A DNA stretch of 37,913 nt. Origin: an uncultured Pseudomonadales bacterium (GTDB taxonomy: Bacteria > Pseudomonadota > Gammaproteobacteria > Pseudomonadales > Balneatricaceae). Location: the NCBI GenBank assembly GCA_938084925.1, contig CALKFY010000022.1:1-37913 (forward strand). The letters run 5' to 3'. This document shows, piece after piece, positions 19,778 through 28,646 of the stretch; the stretch's first letter is position 1, and each line of letters opens with the position of its first letter. A model generated the notes under the pieces. The model was given only the letters and a program-made list of their open reading frames with translations, did no database searches and had not been told where the DNA came from. The position numbers and the translations under genes were made by a program.

Positions 19778-20408
19778 GTGTTGGTGCTGTTCCTGTACAT
19801 GTGGTGGTGGCTGGATGACTTGATGGCGAAAGTCCACTATCAGCCCGACAAGAGGAATGATTAGCTGATCGGCAAGGGTGTCCATCGCGAGGTGGAATCT
19901 GAAGATCCGGTTTTTGCTCCTGCAAAACCGGCATTTCCGCCATATCCATGGCGGTCAAGCTGAAAGCAAAACACTGGCCTGACGAATAGGAATCGCATAT
20001 TAGGCGCCCACAGCGGGTAAGAAGGCCATTATCTTCCAAGCCCGATACCCAAAGCATTCTCTACGTTCATGGGGCAGGCCTTACTTGTACGGAAGCTGTG
20101 GTCGTAGATGCGGCAGGTATAAGTGGGAAGGTCACGCGCATTACCTTGGGAGATCTGTTGCCCTGCCACTGGCTACTGGCATCGCAAGGTGTTGGGGTGG
20201 GGAAACAGAAGTCAGCAGACGCCATAGTAAGTTGGTTGCCGTCAGTTAGGTATTCCCACAGTGCTGGATGCGCTTTGATCCGATAGGATTAGTGTCACTA
20301 GTAGATTACAATCTGCGACTCAGGTATTTAACATAAACCGCCGTGGTACGGAACCGTATGCCCGGTGGTGTGGGAGGGCGGTGAGCGCAATCTCGCCTCC
20401 TACCCGAT
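19778..20408 (+). mobile_element. Group IIC (bacterial class C) intron lacking its reverse-transcriptase ORF
   Basis: Several stretches match the class C intron RNA as I know it from the Oceanobacillus iheyensis intron. Domain I has TGGCGAAAGTCCACTATC (19822-19839), GGCAAGGGTGTCC (about 19871) and GAGGTGGAATCTGAAG (about 19890). Further on come CATTACCTTGGGAGATCTG (about 20139) and AGAAGTCAGCAGACGCCATA (20208-20227). Domain V lies near 20337-20369, with ACCGCCG pairing with CGGTGGT and containing the CGC triad; domain VI and the branch region end at TACCCGAT (20408). The 5' end is taken as GTGTT at 19778, directly after the gyrB terminator. Only about 110 bases separate the AGAAGTCAGCAG stretch from domain V, so the roughly 1.2-1.4 kb maturase gene is absent. 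Movement or splicing would need a maturase supplied from elsewhere. Confidence 0.85.
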
Positions 20409-20430
20409 CCTGTGATTTACCCTTATACCA

Positions 20431-20625
20431 TCGGGGGGCTGGCTCCTGTCTTTATTTTCCGAAGGGAACGGTACATGTCCTTTCAGGCCCACCGATACGC
20501 ATCTCACACTCAACTCGGGCCCAGCCAAGGTAAACATGTTTCACGTGAAACACTGAGATAGTCGGGGACTGGCTCCTGTCTTCATTCCCGAAGGGAAAGG
20601 TGCCTGTCCTTTCAGGCATCGATAC
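20431..20625. repeat. Two copies of a 65-bp intergenic repeat flanking a parS site
   Basis: Copy 1 (20431-20498) and copy 2 (20562-20625) share CTGGCTCCTGTCTT, CCGAAGGGAA and TGTCCTTTCAGGC and both end CGATAC. Each contains a small hairpin, TTCCC-GAA-GGGAA in copy 2 with one G-T wobble in copy 1. A parS site lies between them at 20537. They start 22 bases after the intron's 3' end. They look like REP-type intergenic repeats; no gene is associated. Confidence 0.7.
20537..20552. promoter_or_regulatory. parS: parS site 1 (ParB-binding centromere)
   Basis: TGTTTCACGTGAAACA is a perfect 16-bp palindrome identical to the widely conserved chromosomal parS consensus. ParB encoded at the start of the window should bind here. 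It lies about 16 kb from the probable oriC, within the usual origin-proximal range. Confidence 0.96.
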
Positions 20626-20668
20626 TTATCTGGCTTACATGCCCACACCAGCCAAAAACAATCACCCA

Positions 20669-20705
20669 CAAAAAAGCCGCATTACCAAATTACTAGTATG
20701 CGGCT
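20669..20705 (-). terminator. Rho-independent terminator of glyQS
   Basis: On the minus strand an 8-bp stem, AGCCGCAT (20705-20698) with ATGCGGCT (20682-20675), is followed by a U run. It lies about 45 bases after the glyS stop; parS site 2 sits between the stop and the terminator. Confidence 0.88.
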
Positions 20706-20719
20706 CTCGTATGGCTCAA

Positions 20720-20735
20720 TGTTTCACGTGAAACA
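20720..20735. promoter_or_regulatory. parS: parS site 2 (ParB-binding centromere)
   Basis: A second perfect TGTTTCACGTGAAACA, extended to a 24-bp palindrome by the flanks (20716-20739, TCAA...TTGA). It lies in the 3' untranslated region of glyS, between its stop codon and terminator, 183 bases from site 1. Confidence 0.96.
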
Positions 20736-20750
20736 TTGAATGTTCAAGCT

Positions 20751-22802
20751 CTACTGGGCCAGCAAAGCAATATTGGCAACACGTGCCAACTCAGTTTGAA
20801 TGCTAGATAGCAAGGCTAAACGGTTGTTCTTAACCGCTTCGTCGTCAGCCATTACCATGGTGCTGGCAAAGAAAGCTTGCAAAGGAGCAGCAAGATTAGC
20901 TAGAGCTGATAGGGTAGATTGGTAATCACCCTTGGCAATGCTGTCTTGGTTAGCAGAAGATACTTGAGCCACTGCCTGCGCAAGAGCTTGTTCATGTGCC
21001 TCTGTAAGCAATGCTTTATCCACCTGACCACTGCCTTTGCCATTCTTGGTTAGGATGTTAGCAACGCGCTTGTTGGCCTCGGCCAGGCTGCTAGCAGAGT
21101 CTAGAGTCAAGAAATGGTTTACAGCTTTAACACGACGATCAAAGTCCAAAGGTGAAGCTGGCTTGTTAGCATTAACAGCTAAATAAACTTCAGTCTTGAT
21201 GTTTTGGTCATCGTAGTAAGCACGTAGGCGTTCGATGATAAAGCCATGCAACTGGTCACGAACCTGATCTTTATCCTGCTTCAAGGAAGCGTGTAGAGAG
21301 TAGGCTTCTTCGATTAGGCTGGCTAGGTCAAGGTCTAGTTCCTGCTCGATCATGATACGTAGCATGCCCACTGTGGCACGACGTAGAGCGTAAGGGTCTT
21401 TACTGCCCGTAGGCGGTTGGTTGATGCCAAACAAGCCCACTAGGGTGTCTAGACGATCTGCTAGAGCTAGGGCGCTAGCTTCAGCTGATTCTGGTAGTTT
21501 GTCACCGGCAAACTTAGGCCAGTAATGCTGCTCAATGGCGGCTGCAGTAATAGCATCTTCACCATCGTTGAGGGCGTATACGTGGCCCATCAAACCTTGC
21601 AGGTCACCAAACTCAAGTACCATTTCTGTGTTCAAGTCGGACTTGGCTAGCAAGCCAGCACGAGTTGCTTTGCCTGCGTCGGCGCCAATTTGCGTGGCAA
21701 TAGTACCAGCCAGGGAGGCAATACGACGAGTCTTGTCAGCAAGGGTGCCAAGGTCAGCTTGGAAAACTACCTTTTCTAGAGCTGGGTTACGGCTCTCTAA
21801 AGTGCTCTTCTTGTCAGTTTCAAAGAAGAAGGAAGCATCGGCTAGGCGAGGACGGATAACACGCTCGTTGCCAGAAATCACTGCTTGAGGGTCTTTGCTA
21901 ACGATGTTGCTGACGGTAATGAAGTAAGGCTGAATATCGCCTTGGTCGTCTACAAGGTGGAAGTACTTTTGGTGTTCAGCCATGGAAGAGATCAATGCCT
22001 GAGCCGGCACGGCCAAGAAGGCTTCGTCAAACTTACCACAAAGGCTAACCGGCCATTCAACTAGGGCAGAAACTTCATTCAATAGGCTATCGCTTACTAC
22101 GGCATTTGCACCAACTTTTTCAGCTTCAACAGCTACCTGGTCGCGAATGATTTGCTTACGTTCTTCGATATCAACAATAACCTGACCTTCTTCACGTAGC
22201 TGCTTGGCGTAGCTGGCAGGGCTGTCGATAGTGATTGCTTGTTGGCAATGGAAGCGGTGGCCGCGAGTTTCACTGCCATTGCTTAGACCAAACACGTTGG
22301 CATCAACCAGCTCGTTGTTGAGCATAAGGATAAACCAATGTACTGGGCGTACAAATTCAGCACGAGAAGCACCCCAGCGCATGCGCTTAGCGATGGGTAG
22401 GTCAGTTAGTGCCTGTTCGATAACAGCGGCCAATAGGCTGCTGGTAGGGGCACCAGAAACGTTCTTTTCAAAGTTGTAATACTGACCCTTATCAGTATCG
22501 ATAACGTCTAGGTCGGCCAATTCAACTCCACAAGAGCGAGCAAAACCTTGGGCTGCTTTTTCAGGAGCAGACAAAGATGGGCCGCGACGGCTTTCCTGAC
22601 GGTCAGCTTGTTGTAGCTGTAGCTGGTCAATAATTACAGCCAAACGGCGTGGTGTGGCATATGCCGTTACTGGGCCGTGTGTTAGGTTTAGGGCTGCTAA
22701 CTGCTTAACAATGCTATCGCGTAGAGCGTTCTGCAAAGTTTGCAAAGACTTAGGTGGTAGTTCTTCGGTACCTAGTTCAAACAAAAAATCAGCGTGAGAC
22801 AT
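20751..22802 (-). CDS. glyS: Glycyl-tRNA synthetase beta subunit
   Basis: The beta subunit of the bacterial alpha2-beta2 glycyl-tRNA synthetase binds tRNA-Gly and completes glycylation with GlyQ. The 683-residue length is close to the E. coli 689. It starts [20 protein letters not shown], a standard N-terminus, and contains the HD-like stretch DLQGLMGHVYA and the C-terminal anticodon-binding region around residues 570-670. Its ATG shares one base with the glyQ stop codon (TAATG), indicating translational coupling. The 3' end carries a parS site and then a terminator. Confidence 0.97.
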   Translation of the reverse strand: MSHADFLFELGTEELPPKSLQTLQNALRDSIVKQLAALNLTHGPVTAYATPRRLAVIIDQLQLQQADRQESRRGPSLSAPEKAAQGFARSCGVELADLDVIDTDKGQYYNFEKNVSGAPTSSLLAAVIEQALTDLPIAKRMRWGASRAEFVRPVHWFILMLNNELVDANVFGLSNGSETRGHRFHCQQAITIDSPASYAKQLREEGQVIVDIEERKQIIRDQVAVEAEKVGANAVVSDSLLNEVSALVEWPVSLCGKFDEAFLAVPAQALISSMAEHQKYFHLVDDQGDIQPYFITVSNIVSKDPQAVISGNERVIRPRLADASFFFETDKKSTLESRNPALEKVVFQADLGTLADKTRRIASLAGTIATQIGADAGKATRAGLLAKSDLNTEMVLEFGDLQGLMGHVYALNDGEDAITAAAIEQHYWPKFAGDKLPESAEASALALADRLDTLVGLFGINQPPTGSKDPYALRRATVGMLRIMIEQELDLDLASLIEEAYSLHASLKQDKDQVRDQLHGFIIERLRAYYDDQNIKTEVYLAVNANKPASPLDFDRRVKAVNHFLTLDSASSLAEANKRVANILTKNGKGSGQVDKALLTEAHEQALAQAVAQVSSANQDSIAKGDYQSTLSALANLAAPLQAFFASTMVMADDEAVKNNRLALLSSIQTELARVANIALLAQ

Positions 22803-23746
22803 TATGCTTGCTCCTCGTCTTTTAGCAGTTCGGCACGTAATTCTGGGCTAGCCAATGGGAAGCCTAAGGCCTTACGAGCAGCGTAATATTCATGGGCAAC
22901 CTGACGAGCCATGGTGCGTACGCGCAATATATAACGTTGACGTTCGGTCACAGATATCGCGTGACGGGCATCCAACAAGTTAAATGTATGAGAAGCCTTT
23001 AGTACTAGCTCATAGGCAGGTAGAGGCAGATGCGCTTCAACTAGCTTTTCACATTCACTTTCGTACAAATCAAAATTAGAAAGTAACGTAGGTACATGGG
23101 CATGATCAAAGTTGAAAGTGGACATTTCAACTTCTTGCTGATGATAGATATCGCCGTAGCTTACTTCTTCACCGTCTTCAGTACGGCTCCAAACTAGGTC
23201 GTATACGCTGTTAACGTTTTGCAGGTACATGGCAATACGTTCAAGACCAATGGTGATCTCGCCCATTACTGGGTAGCATTCTATGCCGCCAGCCTGCTGA
23301 AAATAGGTGAACTGAGATACTTCCATACCGTTCAACCACACTTCCCAACCTAGACCCCAGGCACCCAAAGTAGGGGATTCCCAGTTGTCTTCTACAAAGC
23401 GTACATCGTGTACTTCGGTATCAATACCAAGGTGCTTTAAGCACTCAAGATACATTTCTTGGAAGTTATCTGGTGATGGCTTGATAACTACCTGAAACTG
23501 AAAGTAGTGCTGTAGACGGTTTGGGTTTTCACCATAACGGCCATCAGTAGGGCGGCGGCTAGGTTGTACATAAGCTGAGCGCCAAGTTTCAGGGCCAATT
23601 GCCTTAAGGAAGGTAGCAGGGTGAAAAGTACCTGCGCCAACTTCCATATCCAAAGGCTGCATGATGTTGCATCCCTTGCCAGACCAAAATTGTTGCAGGG
23701 CAAAAATAAGGCCCTGGAATGTGCTGCTATCAGTAGTCGTGTTCAC
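22802..23746 (-). CDS. glyQ: Glycyl-tRNA synthetase alpha subunit
   Basis: The catalytic class II alpha subunit activates glycine with ATP. The 314-residue length is typical. It begins [26 protein letters not shown] and carries [38 protein letters not shown] and the VGAWGLGWE-like [24 protein letters not shown] stretch (read here in parts). It is first in the glyQS operon and divergent from the acyltransferase at 24001 across a 254-base gap. Confidence 0.97.
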   Translation of the reverse strand: MNTTTDSSTFQGLIFALQQFWSGKGCNIMQPLDMEVGAGTFHPATFLKAIGPETWRSAYVQPSRRPTDGRYGENPNRLQHYFQFQVVIKPSPDNFQEMYLECLKHLGIDTEVHDVRFVEDNWESPTLGAWGLGWEVWLNGMEVSQFTYFQQAGGIECYPVMGEITIGLERIAMYLQNVNSVYDLVWSRTEDGEEVSYGDIYHQQEVEMSTFNFDHAHVPTLLSNFDLYESECEKLVEAHLPLPAYELVLKASHTFNLLDARHAISVTERQRYILRVRTMARQVAHEYYAARKALGFPLASPELRAELLKDEEQA

Positions 23747-24000
23747 GATGTCAGATCCACTAGTGACTGTTAATAGAGTAAGCCTAAAACAGGCTTAAAA
23801 GAAACGCGATATTATACACTAGTAAGGGTTTTGGCGCATGAAGAAGGCCATGCTAGCTAGACGAAAATGAGCAAAATAGACTCAAATACCGTTAAATAGC
23901 AGGCTATTGGCTGAATCCACCATTGCTTAAGGTGTGATTGATCTATCGGTGGTATTATAGAGCTCCTTAATGCTTATTTGATTAACAACAACAACGCTCT
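23747..24000. other. Divergent intergenic region between glyQ and the acyltransferase gene
   Basis: No gene, repeat or RNA is recognised. A TATAAT on the minus strand at about 23812-23817 could be a -10 for glyQ, but no clear -35 accompanies it. Promoters for both genes must lie here. Confidence 0.4.
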
Positions 24001-24855
24001 ATGAAATCCTTCTTGGCCACCAATATTATCCGTCTATTTGGCATGTTACCTATGGGTTTAGCACAATGGGTGGGCGCGTTAGTGGGGCGTTGTTTGTATT
24101 GGTTACCCAACAAAACTAAGCAGCAAACGCAGCTAAATATTCAACGTTGTTTACCTCACTTAACGCCTACGCAACAAAAGCTAGTGACAAAGCAGAGCTT
24201 GGCCCATACGGCTATGGCGATGATGGAGATGGGCCATAACTGGTGTCGTAAGCCTGGCGCCAACTTAGCGCGAATCCAGAACATTACCGGTCAGCAGCTA
24301 TTAACTGAAGCTAAGCCACGCATAGTACTAACTCCTCACTTTGGCAACTGGGAACTATTTGCTACCTGGTTAGCCAATCAAGTGCCTCTTACGGCACTGT
24401 ACAAACCAGCTAAACTGGAAGCTTTAGATAAGCTTATTGCCGCTGGTCGCACCACGTCTGGTATGGCACTTGCGCCAGCTTCTGCTAAGGGCGTATTAAA
24501 TTTAAAACGGGCATTGAAGAAACAGCAAGCTATATTGATCCTGCCAGATCAAGAGCCACCGGCTAAATCGGCTATAGAAGTGAAGTTCTTTGATCAACCA
24601 GCTTATACCATGACCTTGGCCGGTCAGTTAGCAAAGGGCGCAGACATCCAGATTCTACTAGGCTGGGCGCAACGCCTAGGCCCCAATAAGGGCTTTAACG
24701 TAGAGTTGTTGGATATCACAAAGCAGTGCACCAAGGACTCTCTAGAAGACACGGTACAGGCCATGAACGACGCTATAGCCGACCTGATACGCCAGCACCC
24801 CGCACAGTATCAATGGGAATACCGCCGCTTCAAGCAAACCCTAGAACAGGGCTAG
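24001..24855 (+). CDS. LpxL/HtrB-family lipid A acyltransferase
   Basis: A 284-residue member of the lysophospholipid/lipid A late acyltransferase family, whose members transfer a secondary acyl chain from acyl-ACP to Kdo-lipid A at the inner membrane. The catalytic HX4E motif is HFGNWE at residues 113-118. An N-terminal hydrophobic helix (about 8-32) anchors it. Later family features include ILILPDQEPP and, near the C-terminus, HPAQYQWEYRRFK, which matches the usual HPEQWLWxHRRFK. The match could be to LpxL, LpxM or a related paralogue; the exact acyl chain and position cannot be read from sequence. It is transcribed alone, convergent with the methyltransferase gene. Confidence 0.88.
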   Translation: MKSFLATNIIRLFGMLPMGLAQWVGALVGRCLYWLPNKTKQQTQLNIQRCLPHLTPTQQKLVTKQSLAHTAMAMMEMGHNWCRKPGANLARIQNITGQQLLTEAKPRIVLTPHFGNWELFATWLANQVPLTALYKPAKLEALDKLIAAGRTTSGMALAPASAKGVLNLKRALKKQQAILILPDQEPPAKSAIEVKFFDQPAYTMTLAGQLAKGADIQILLGWAQRLGPNKGFNVELLDITKQCTKDSLEDTVQAMNDAIADLIRQHPAQYQWEYRRFKQTLEQG

Positions 24856-24883
24856 CTTCCTAACCTCAGAGTTTTGTAAAGAT

Positions 24884-24922
24884 AGTCTGGCACTTTGGGG
24901 TCAGACCCCAAAGTGCCAGACT
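24884..24922. repeat. Perfect 39-bp palindrome
   Basis: Two 19-bp arms (24884-24902 and 24904-24922) are exact inverted repeats around a single A at 24903. The arm begins AGTCTGGCAC and ends TTTGGGGTC. The core GGGGTCAGACCCC (24897-24909) is a one-base variant of the 13-bp repeat beside oriC. The TGGCAC flank is shared with two of the oriC-side copies. It lies 28 bases after the acyltransferase stop and has no T-tract, so a simple intrinsic terminator is not the best explanation. Confidence 0.95.
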
Positions 24923-24933
24923 TAGGTGACTAG

Positions 24934-25014
24934 CCCTAGCAAGACGTTTATGCGGTTGGCCGATTATGACGCCGCCAAGGAAGTAAGGCTAGCTGCATAA
25001 ATGTCTTGCTAGGG
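24934..25014. repeat. 20-bp inverted repeat with a 41-base loop
   Basis: The left arm (24934-24953, CCCTAGCAAGACGTTTATGC) pairs with the right arm (24995-25014) with a single mismatch (G versus A at the 13th position). The loop holds a further short inverted repeat (TTGGC and GCCAA). It follows the 39-bp palindrome by 11 bases, so nearly all of the 199-base convergent gap is foldable. Function unknown. Confidence 0.85.
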
Positions 25015-25054
25015 CGGTGATTAGGCACTGGGTATAATTCTCGTGCGCTAGGTG

Positions 25055-25624
25055 TTACTTAATGGGTTTCTTAGCAATTAGCAGGGCTTTGCCGGCAAGG
25101 CTAGGTTGTTGCTGAGGATCGAAGTGTTCTTGCTCGTCGATGTAAACCAGTGGTGTTAAGCCGGCAAATAGATCTAGTAGTTCACCTTCAGCTAGTAAGA
25201 ACTTAGGATTGCTTGGTTTACCTTCTAAAGGCACCTGATTGAAGGTTTGGTAGAACAAAATACCACCGGGTTTTAGGCTTGCCATGATCTGTGGACAAAG
25301 TTCACGCTCTAAGAACGCACTCACATAAATCATATCGAACTTTTGCTCTGGCCAGCTTTGCGTGGCATCTAAGCAGTGGCCTGTAACCGTAAGCTCGTAG
25401 GCTTTTGCGTGAGCATTAAGTGCATCAATTGCAACTTGGGATATATCCCACCCACTTACATTAAGTCCTTGTTTTTCCAAATAAAAAGCGTTTTGGCCGA
25501 GCCCGCAAGCAAGGTCCAAAGCTTGGCCCTTTATGGGTATTAAATACTTATAAAGAGCCAATATTGGGTTGGCATTGGGCATGCCCACGGCCTTGGCGTA
25601 ACGTTGGTTCCATTTCTCTGACAT
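25055..25624 (-). CDS. Class I SAM-dependent methyltransferase, substrate unknown
   Basis: A 189-residue protein with a Rossmann-type SAM-binding fold. Motif I is LDLACGLGQNAFYLEKQG (about residues 36-53), followed by VSGWDISQVAIDALNAHA (motif II) and MIYVSAFLERELCPQIMASLKPGGILFYQTF (motifs IV-V, given in overview). It resembles the TehB/UbiG-like group of small methyltransferases. It is encoded 59 bases after trkH on the same strand, perhaps as the last gene of that operon. I cannot name a substrate. Confidence 0.8.
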   Translation of the reverse strand: MSEKWNQRYAKAVGMPNANPILALYKYLIPIKGQALDLACGLGQNAFYLEKQGLNVSGWDISQVAIDALNAHAKAYELTVTGHCLDATQSWPEQKFDMIYVSAFLERELCPQIMASLKPGGILFYQTFNQVPLEGKPSNPKFLLAEGELLDLFAGLTPLVYIDEQEHFDPQQQPSLAGKALLIAKKPIK

Positions 25625-25683
25625 AAGCGTTGCCTGTGGATAAGTCTGTTAACAATATGCGCATACTGCGTGTATAGCTGAAA

Positions 25684-27159
25684 TTAATCCCGCCAAAACA
25701 TAGGCATAAAGATAACTAGCAAGGTGAAGACTTCAAGGCGGCCTAGGAGCATGGAGAAGCACAGAATCCATTTTGCCGTGGTATTGATATCACCATAATG
25801 AGCGGCTACATCACCAAGGCCTGGGCCAAGGTTGTTTAGAGTAGCGCCAACGGCAGACCAAGCAGTAACTTGATCAAGGCCTGTAGCCAATAGCACAATC
25901 ATCATGATGATAAATACCAAGGCATACACAGAGAAGAAGCCCCATACAGCGTCTGCCACACGGTCAGGAATGGCTGTGCCACCCAACTTAACGCGTATTA
26001 CTGCGTTAGGGTGGATAAGGCGCTGTACCTCACGTAAGCCCTGTTTTAGTACTATCAAGACTCGTACCACCTTCATACCACCACCGGTGGAACCGGCACA
26101 ACCACCAATGAAGGCAGCACTGAACAGTAGGAAAGGCAGCATAGCTGGCCAGTTGGTAAAATCGGCAGTGGCAAAACCTGTGGTGGTGGCGATAGAAACC
26201 ACTTCAAACAGGCCGTGACGGAAGCTATCTACCCAACCAAGGTTGGTTGCTACGGCTAAGGTAAGTACCGTAACAACGGAGATGCTACCGATGATGCCAA
26301 GGAAGAACTTAAACTCCTCATCACGCCAGTAGTGCATAAGGTTGAAGCTATGGTGCTTGTTGCGCATCAAGCGTACGGTCTGGAAGTGCAGGCCAAAGTT
26401 GATGGCAGCCAACAACATAAAGACAATGGCGATGCCTTCAATTACGGGGCTATTAAAGTATCCGATGCTGGCATCGTGGGTAGAAAAACCACCAATGGCC
26501 ACCGTAGAAAAGCTATGGCCTATGGCGTCAAAAGCGCTCATGCCGGCAGCCCAGTAGGCTAGAGCACAGCTGACGGTAAGGGCTAGATAGATGTACCAAA
26601 GGTGTTTGGCGGTTTCGGTAATGCGCGGTGTCAGTTTGGAATCTTTCACTGGGCCCGGTGTTTCCGCACGATACAGCTGCATGCCACCGATGCCCAGCAT
26701 AGGTAGAATAGCGACAGCTAAGACGATGATACCCATACCACCAAACCATTGTAGGAATTGGCGATAAAACAAGATCGATTCCGGTAGATAGTCGATCTTG
26801 ATAATGACCGTAGCACCCGTAGTGGTGAGGCCTGACAAGGATTCAAATAAGGCATCGACAAACTGCCAGTTAACTTGCCAAGGTTTAACCAGGTATAAGG
26901 GTAAAGCACCGAATATGCCCAGTATGGTCCAGAACAAAACTACTACGACAAAACCATCGCGGGTACGCAGTACCTTTTGATACTTGGCGACGGGATACCA
27001 GGTAACAAGGCCGGCACCCAAAGTGATGGCAAAGGCCTGAATAAAGGCCATATGGGTGCCATCTTGGTAGATAAACGACACCAATAGTGGTGGTAGCATG
27101 GCCAAACTAAAGACCATGAGTAGTATGCCAATGATTTTCTGAGCGATTCGAAAATGCAT
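25684..27159 (-). CDS. trkH: Trk potassium uptake system membrane subunit TrkH
   Basis: TrkH is the potassium-translocating subunit of the Trk system, gated by TrkA. The 491-residue protein is largely hydrophobic with about ten TM segments and the four P-loop-like repeats of the family: SLSGLTTTGATV (near 107), the loop containing STVAIGGFSTHD, SIATTTGFATADF and AGCAGSTGGGMKVVR nearby, and TLNNLGPGLGDV near the end. It starts 8 bases after the trkA stop, so the two are translated from one message. The match to TrkH/TrkG is clear; length is close to the E. coli protein (483). Confidence 0.94.
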   Translation of the reverse strand: MHFRIAQKIIGILLMVFSLAMLPPLLVSFIYQDGTHMAFIQAFAITLGAGLVTWYPVAKYQKVLRTRDGFVVVVLFWTILGIFGALPLYLVKPWQVNWQFVDALFESLSGLTTTGATVIIKIDYLPESILFYRQFLQWFGGMGIIVLAVAILPMLGIGGMQLYRAETPGPVKDSKLTPRITETAKHLWYIYLALTVSCALAYWAAGMSAFDAIGHSFSTVAIGGFSTHDASIGYFNSPVIEGIAIVFMLLAAINFGLHFQTVRLMRNKHHSFNLMHYWRDEEFKFFLGIIGSISVVTVLTLAVATNLGWVDSFRHGLFEVVSIATTTGFATADFTNWPAMLPFLLFSAAFIGGCAGSTGGGMKVVRVLIVLKQGLREVQRLIHPNAVIRVKLGGTAIPDRVADAVWGFFSVYALVFIIMMIVLLATGLDQVTAWSAVGATLNNLGPGLGDVAAHYGDINTTAKWILCFSMLLGRLEVFTLLVIFMPMFWRD

Positions 27160-27167
27160 GTTACGCC

Positions 27168-28550
27168 TTAGAAAAAGGTCAAAGCGACGGCGAACAAGCG
27201 TTCAACGTCGTTGATTTTGCGTCGATCTGTTAAGAACAATATGACATGGTCATCGTTCTCGATGAGCGTGTCATGGTGCGCCATAATAACCTTGTTATCA
27301 CGAACGATAGCGCCAAAACTGGTGCCTTCTGGTAGAGCAATTTGCTCTAAACGGCGGCCCACAACCTGTGAAGTCTTGAGATCACCGTGAGCGATTACTT
27401 CAATGGCTTCGGCTGCACCACGGCGCAGAGAGTGCACGTTAACAATATCACCACGACGTACGTGAGTAAGTAGGCTACTGACGGTAGTTTGCTGAGGCGA
27501 GATAGCGATGTCGATAGTGCCATCTTCAATCAGATCCACGTAGGCCGGGTTACTGATGAGGGTCATTACGTTACGCACACCCAAGCGCTTGGCCAACATA
27601 GACGCCATGATGTTGGCTTCGTCATCGTTGGTAAGAGCGCAGAAAACGTCTGTTGCTTCGATGTTTTCTTCTATCAACAAATCTTGATCAGAGGCACTAC
27701 CGTGTAGCACGATAACATCGTCTAGAGTATCTGCGAGTTCTTCACAACGGGCCAGACCACGTTCAATGATCTTAACGCGGAAGTCCTTAGCTAGATTGCT
27801 GGCTAGACGCGCACCGATGTTACCACCACCGGCAATCATGATTTTTTTGTAGGGTTTTTCCAGACGACGTAGCTCGCTCATTACTGCGCGGATATCTTGT
27901 TTGGCAGCAATAAAGAAGACTTCGTCGTCAACGTGAATTTCCGTATCGCCTTCTGGTACGATGGCCCGGTCTTTACGGAAGATAGCCGCTACGCGAGCAT
28001 CCACGTTGGGCATATGCTGACGCAGGTTGGCAATCGGTTGGCCTACCAAGGGGCCGCCTAAGCGTGCTTTCACCGCTACCAGTTGTACACTGCCACCGGC
28101 AAAGTCGAGAACCTGTAGAGCACTGGGGTTTTCTATCAAACGCTGAACGTGCTTGGTTACTAGCTTCTCGGGGCTAATAATTACATCAATAGGGAAAGCG
28201 CCGCCATCAGTCTTGAACAGCGCGCCACGGTGGCGCAAATACTGATGGGAACGAATACGACTGATGGTCGTTGGAGTCAGATATACATGCTTGGCAATTT
28301 GACAGGCCACCATGTTAACTTCATCACTGTTGGTTACGGCAACTAGCATGTCGGCATCTTCTACACCGGCAGCTTCTAAAATTCCCGGCAATGAGGCGGG
28401 GCCAGCTACAGTGCGGATATCAAGACGATCCTGCAAGTCCTTAAGGGCGGCAGTATTCTGGTCCACCATGGTGATATCATTGGCATCAATAGCCAAATTT
28501 TCCGCCAGGGTTTTACCGACTTGGCCGGCACCGAGAATGATAATTTTCAT
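27168..28550 (-). CDS. trkA: Trk potassium uptake regulatory subunit TrkA
   Basis: TrkA is the cytoplasmic NAD(H)/nucleotide-binding regulator of TrkH. The 460-residue protein has the duplicated RCK layout: the first Rossmann motif [17 protein letters not shown] at residues 3-19 and the second [17 protein letters not shown] near 236-252, each followed by a TrkA_C domain. It sits between rsmB (upstream) and trkH (8 bases downstream). The def-fmt-rsmB-trkA order is shared with E. coli and other gammaproteobacteria. Confidence 0.96.
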   Translation of the reverse strand: MKIIILGAGQVGKTLAENLAIDANDITMVDQNTAALKDLQDRLDIRTVAGPASLPGILEAAGVEDADMLVAVTNSDEVNMVACQIAKHVYLTPTTISRIRSHQYLRHRGALFKTDGGAFPIDVIISPEKLVTKHVQRLIENPSALQVLDFAGGSVQLVAVKARLGGPLVGQPIANLRQHMPNVDARVAAIFRKDRAIVPEGDTEIHVDDEVFFIAAKQDIRAVMSELRRLEKPYKKIMIAGGGNIGARLASNLAKDFRVKIIERGLARCEELADTLDDVIVLHGSASDQDLLIEENIEATDVFCALTNDDEANIMASMLAKRLGVRNVMTLISNPAYVDLIEDGTIDIAISPQQTTVSSLLTHVRRGDIVNVHSLRRGAAEAIEVIAHGDLKTSQVVGRRLEQIALPEGTSFGAIVRDNKVIMAHHDTLIENDDHVILFLTDRRKINDVERLFAVALTFF

Positions 28551-28646
28551 AACGGTTGCTTCAGTGATGTGAGCTTATGAGCTTGTATAATACCAGAAAC
28601 CATATAAGTGTCATGGTTATACGCGTAAGCCGCGTCAAGTTTGTAG

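Noticed and set aside
20098-20286. 62-codon plus-strand frame containing QKSADAIVSW
   Set aside because: It is a chance translation of conserved group II intron RNA (the AGAAGTCAGCAG region), not a maturase fragment with recognisable RT motifs.
24934-25014. Possible integron attC site
   Set aside because: The inverted repeat is long with a structured loop, but the terminal GTTRRRY/RYYYAAC boxes of attC are absent and no integrase or cassette is nearby.
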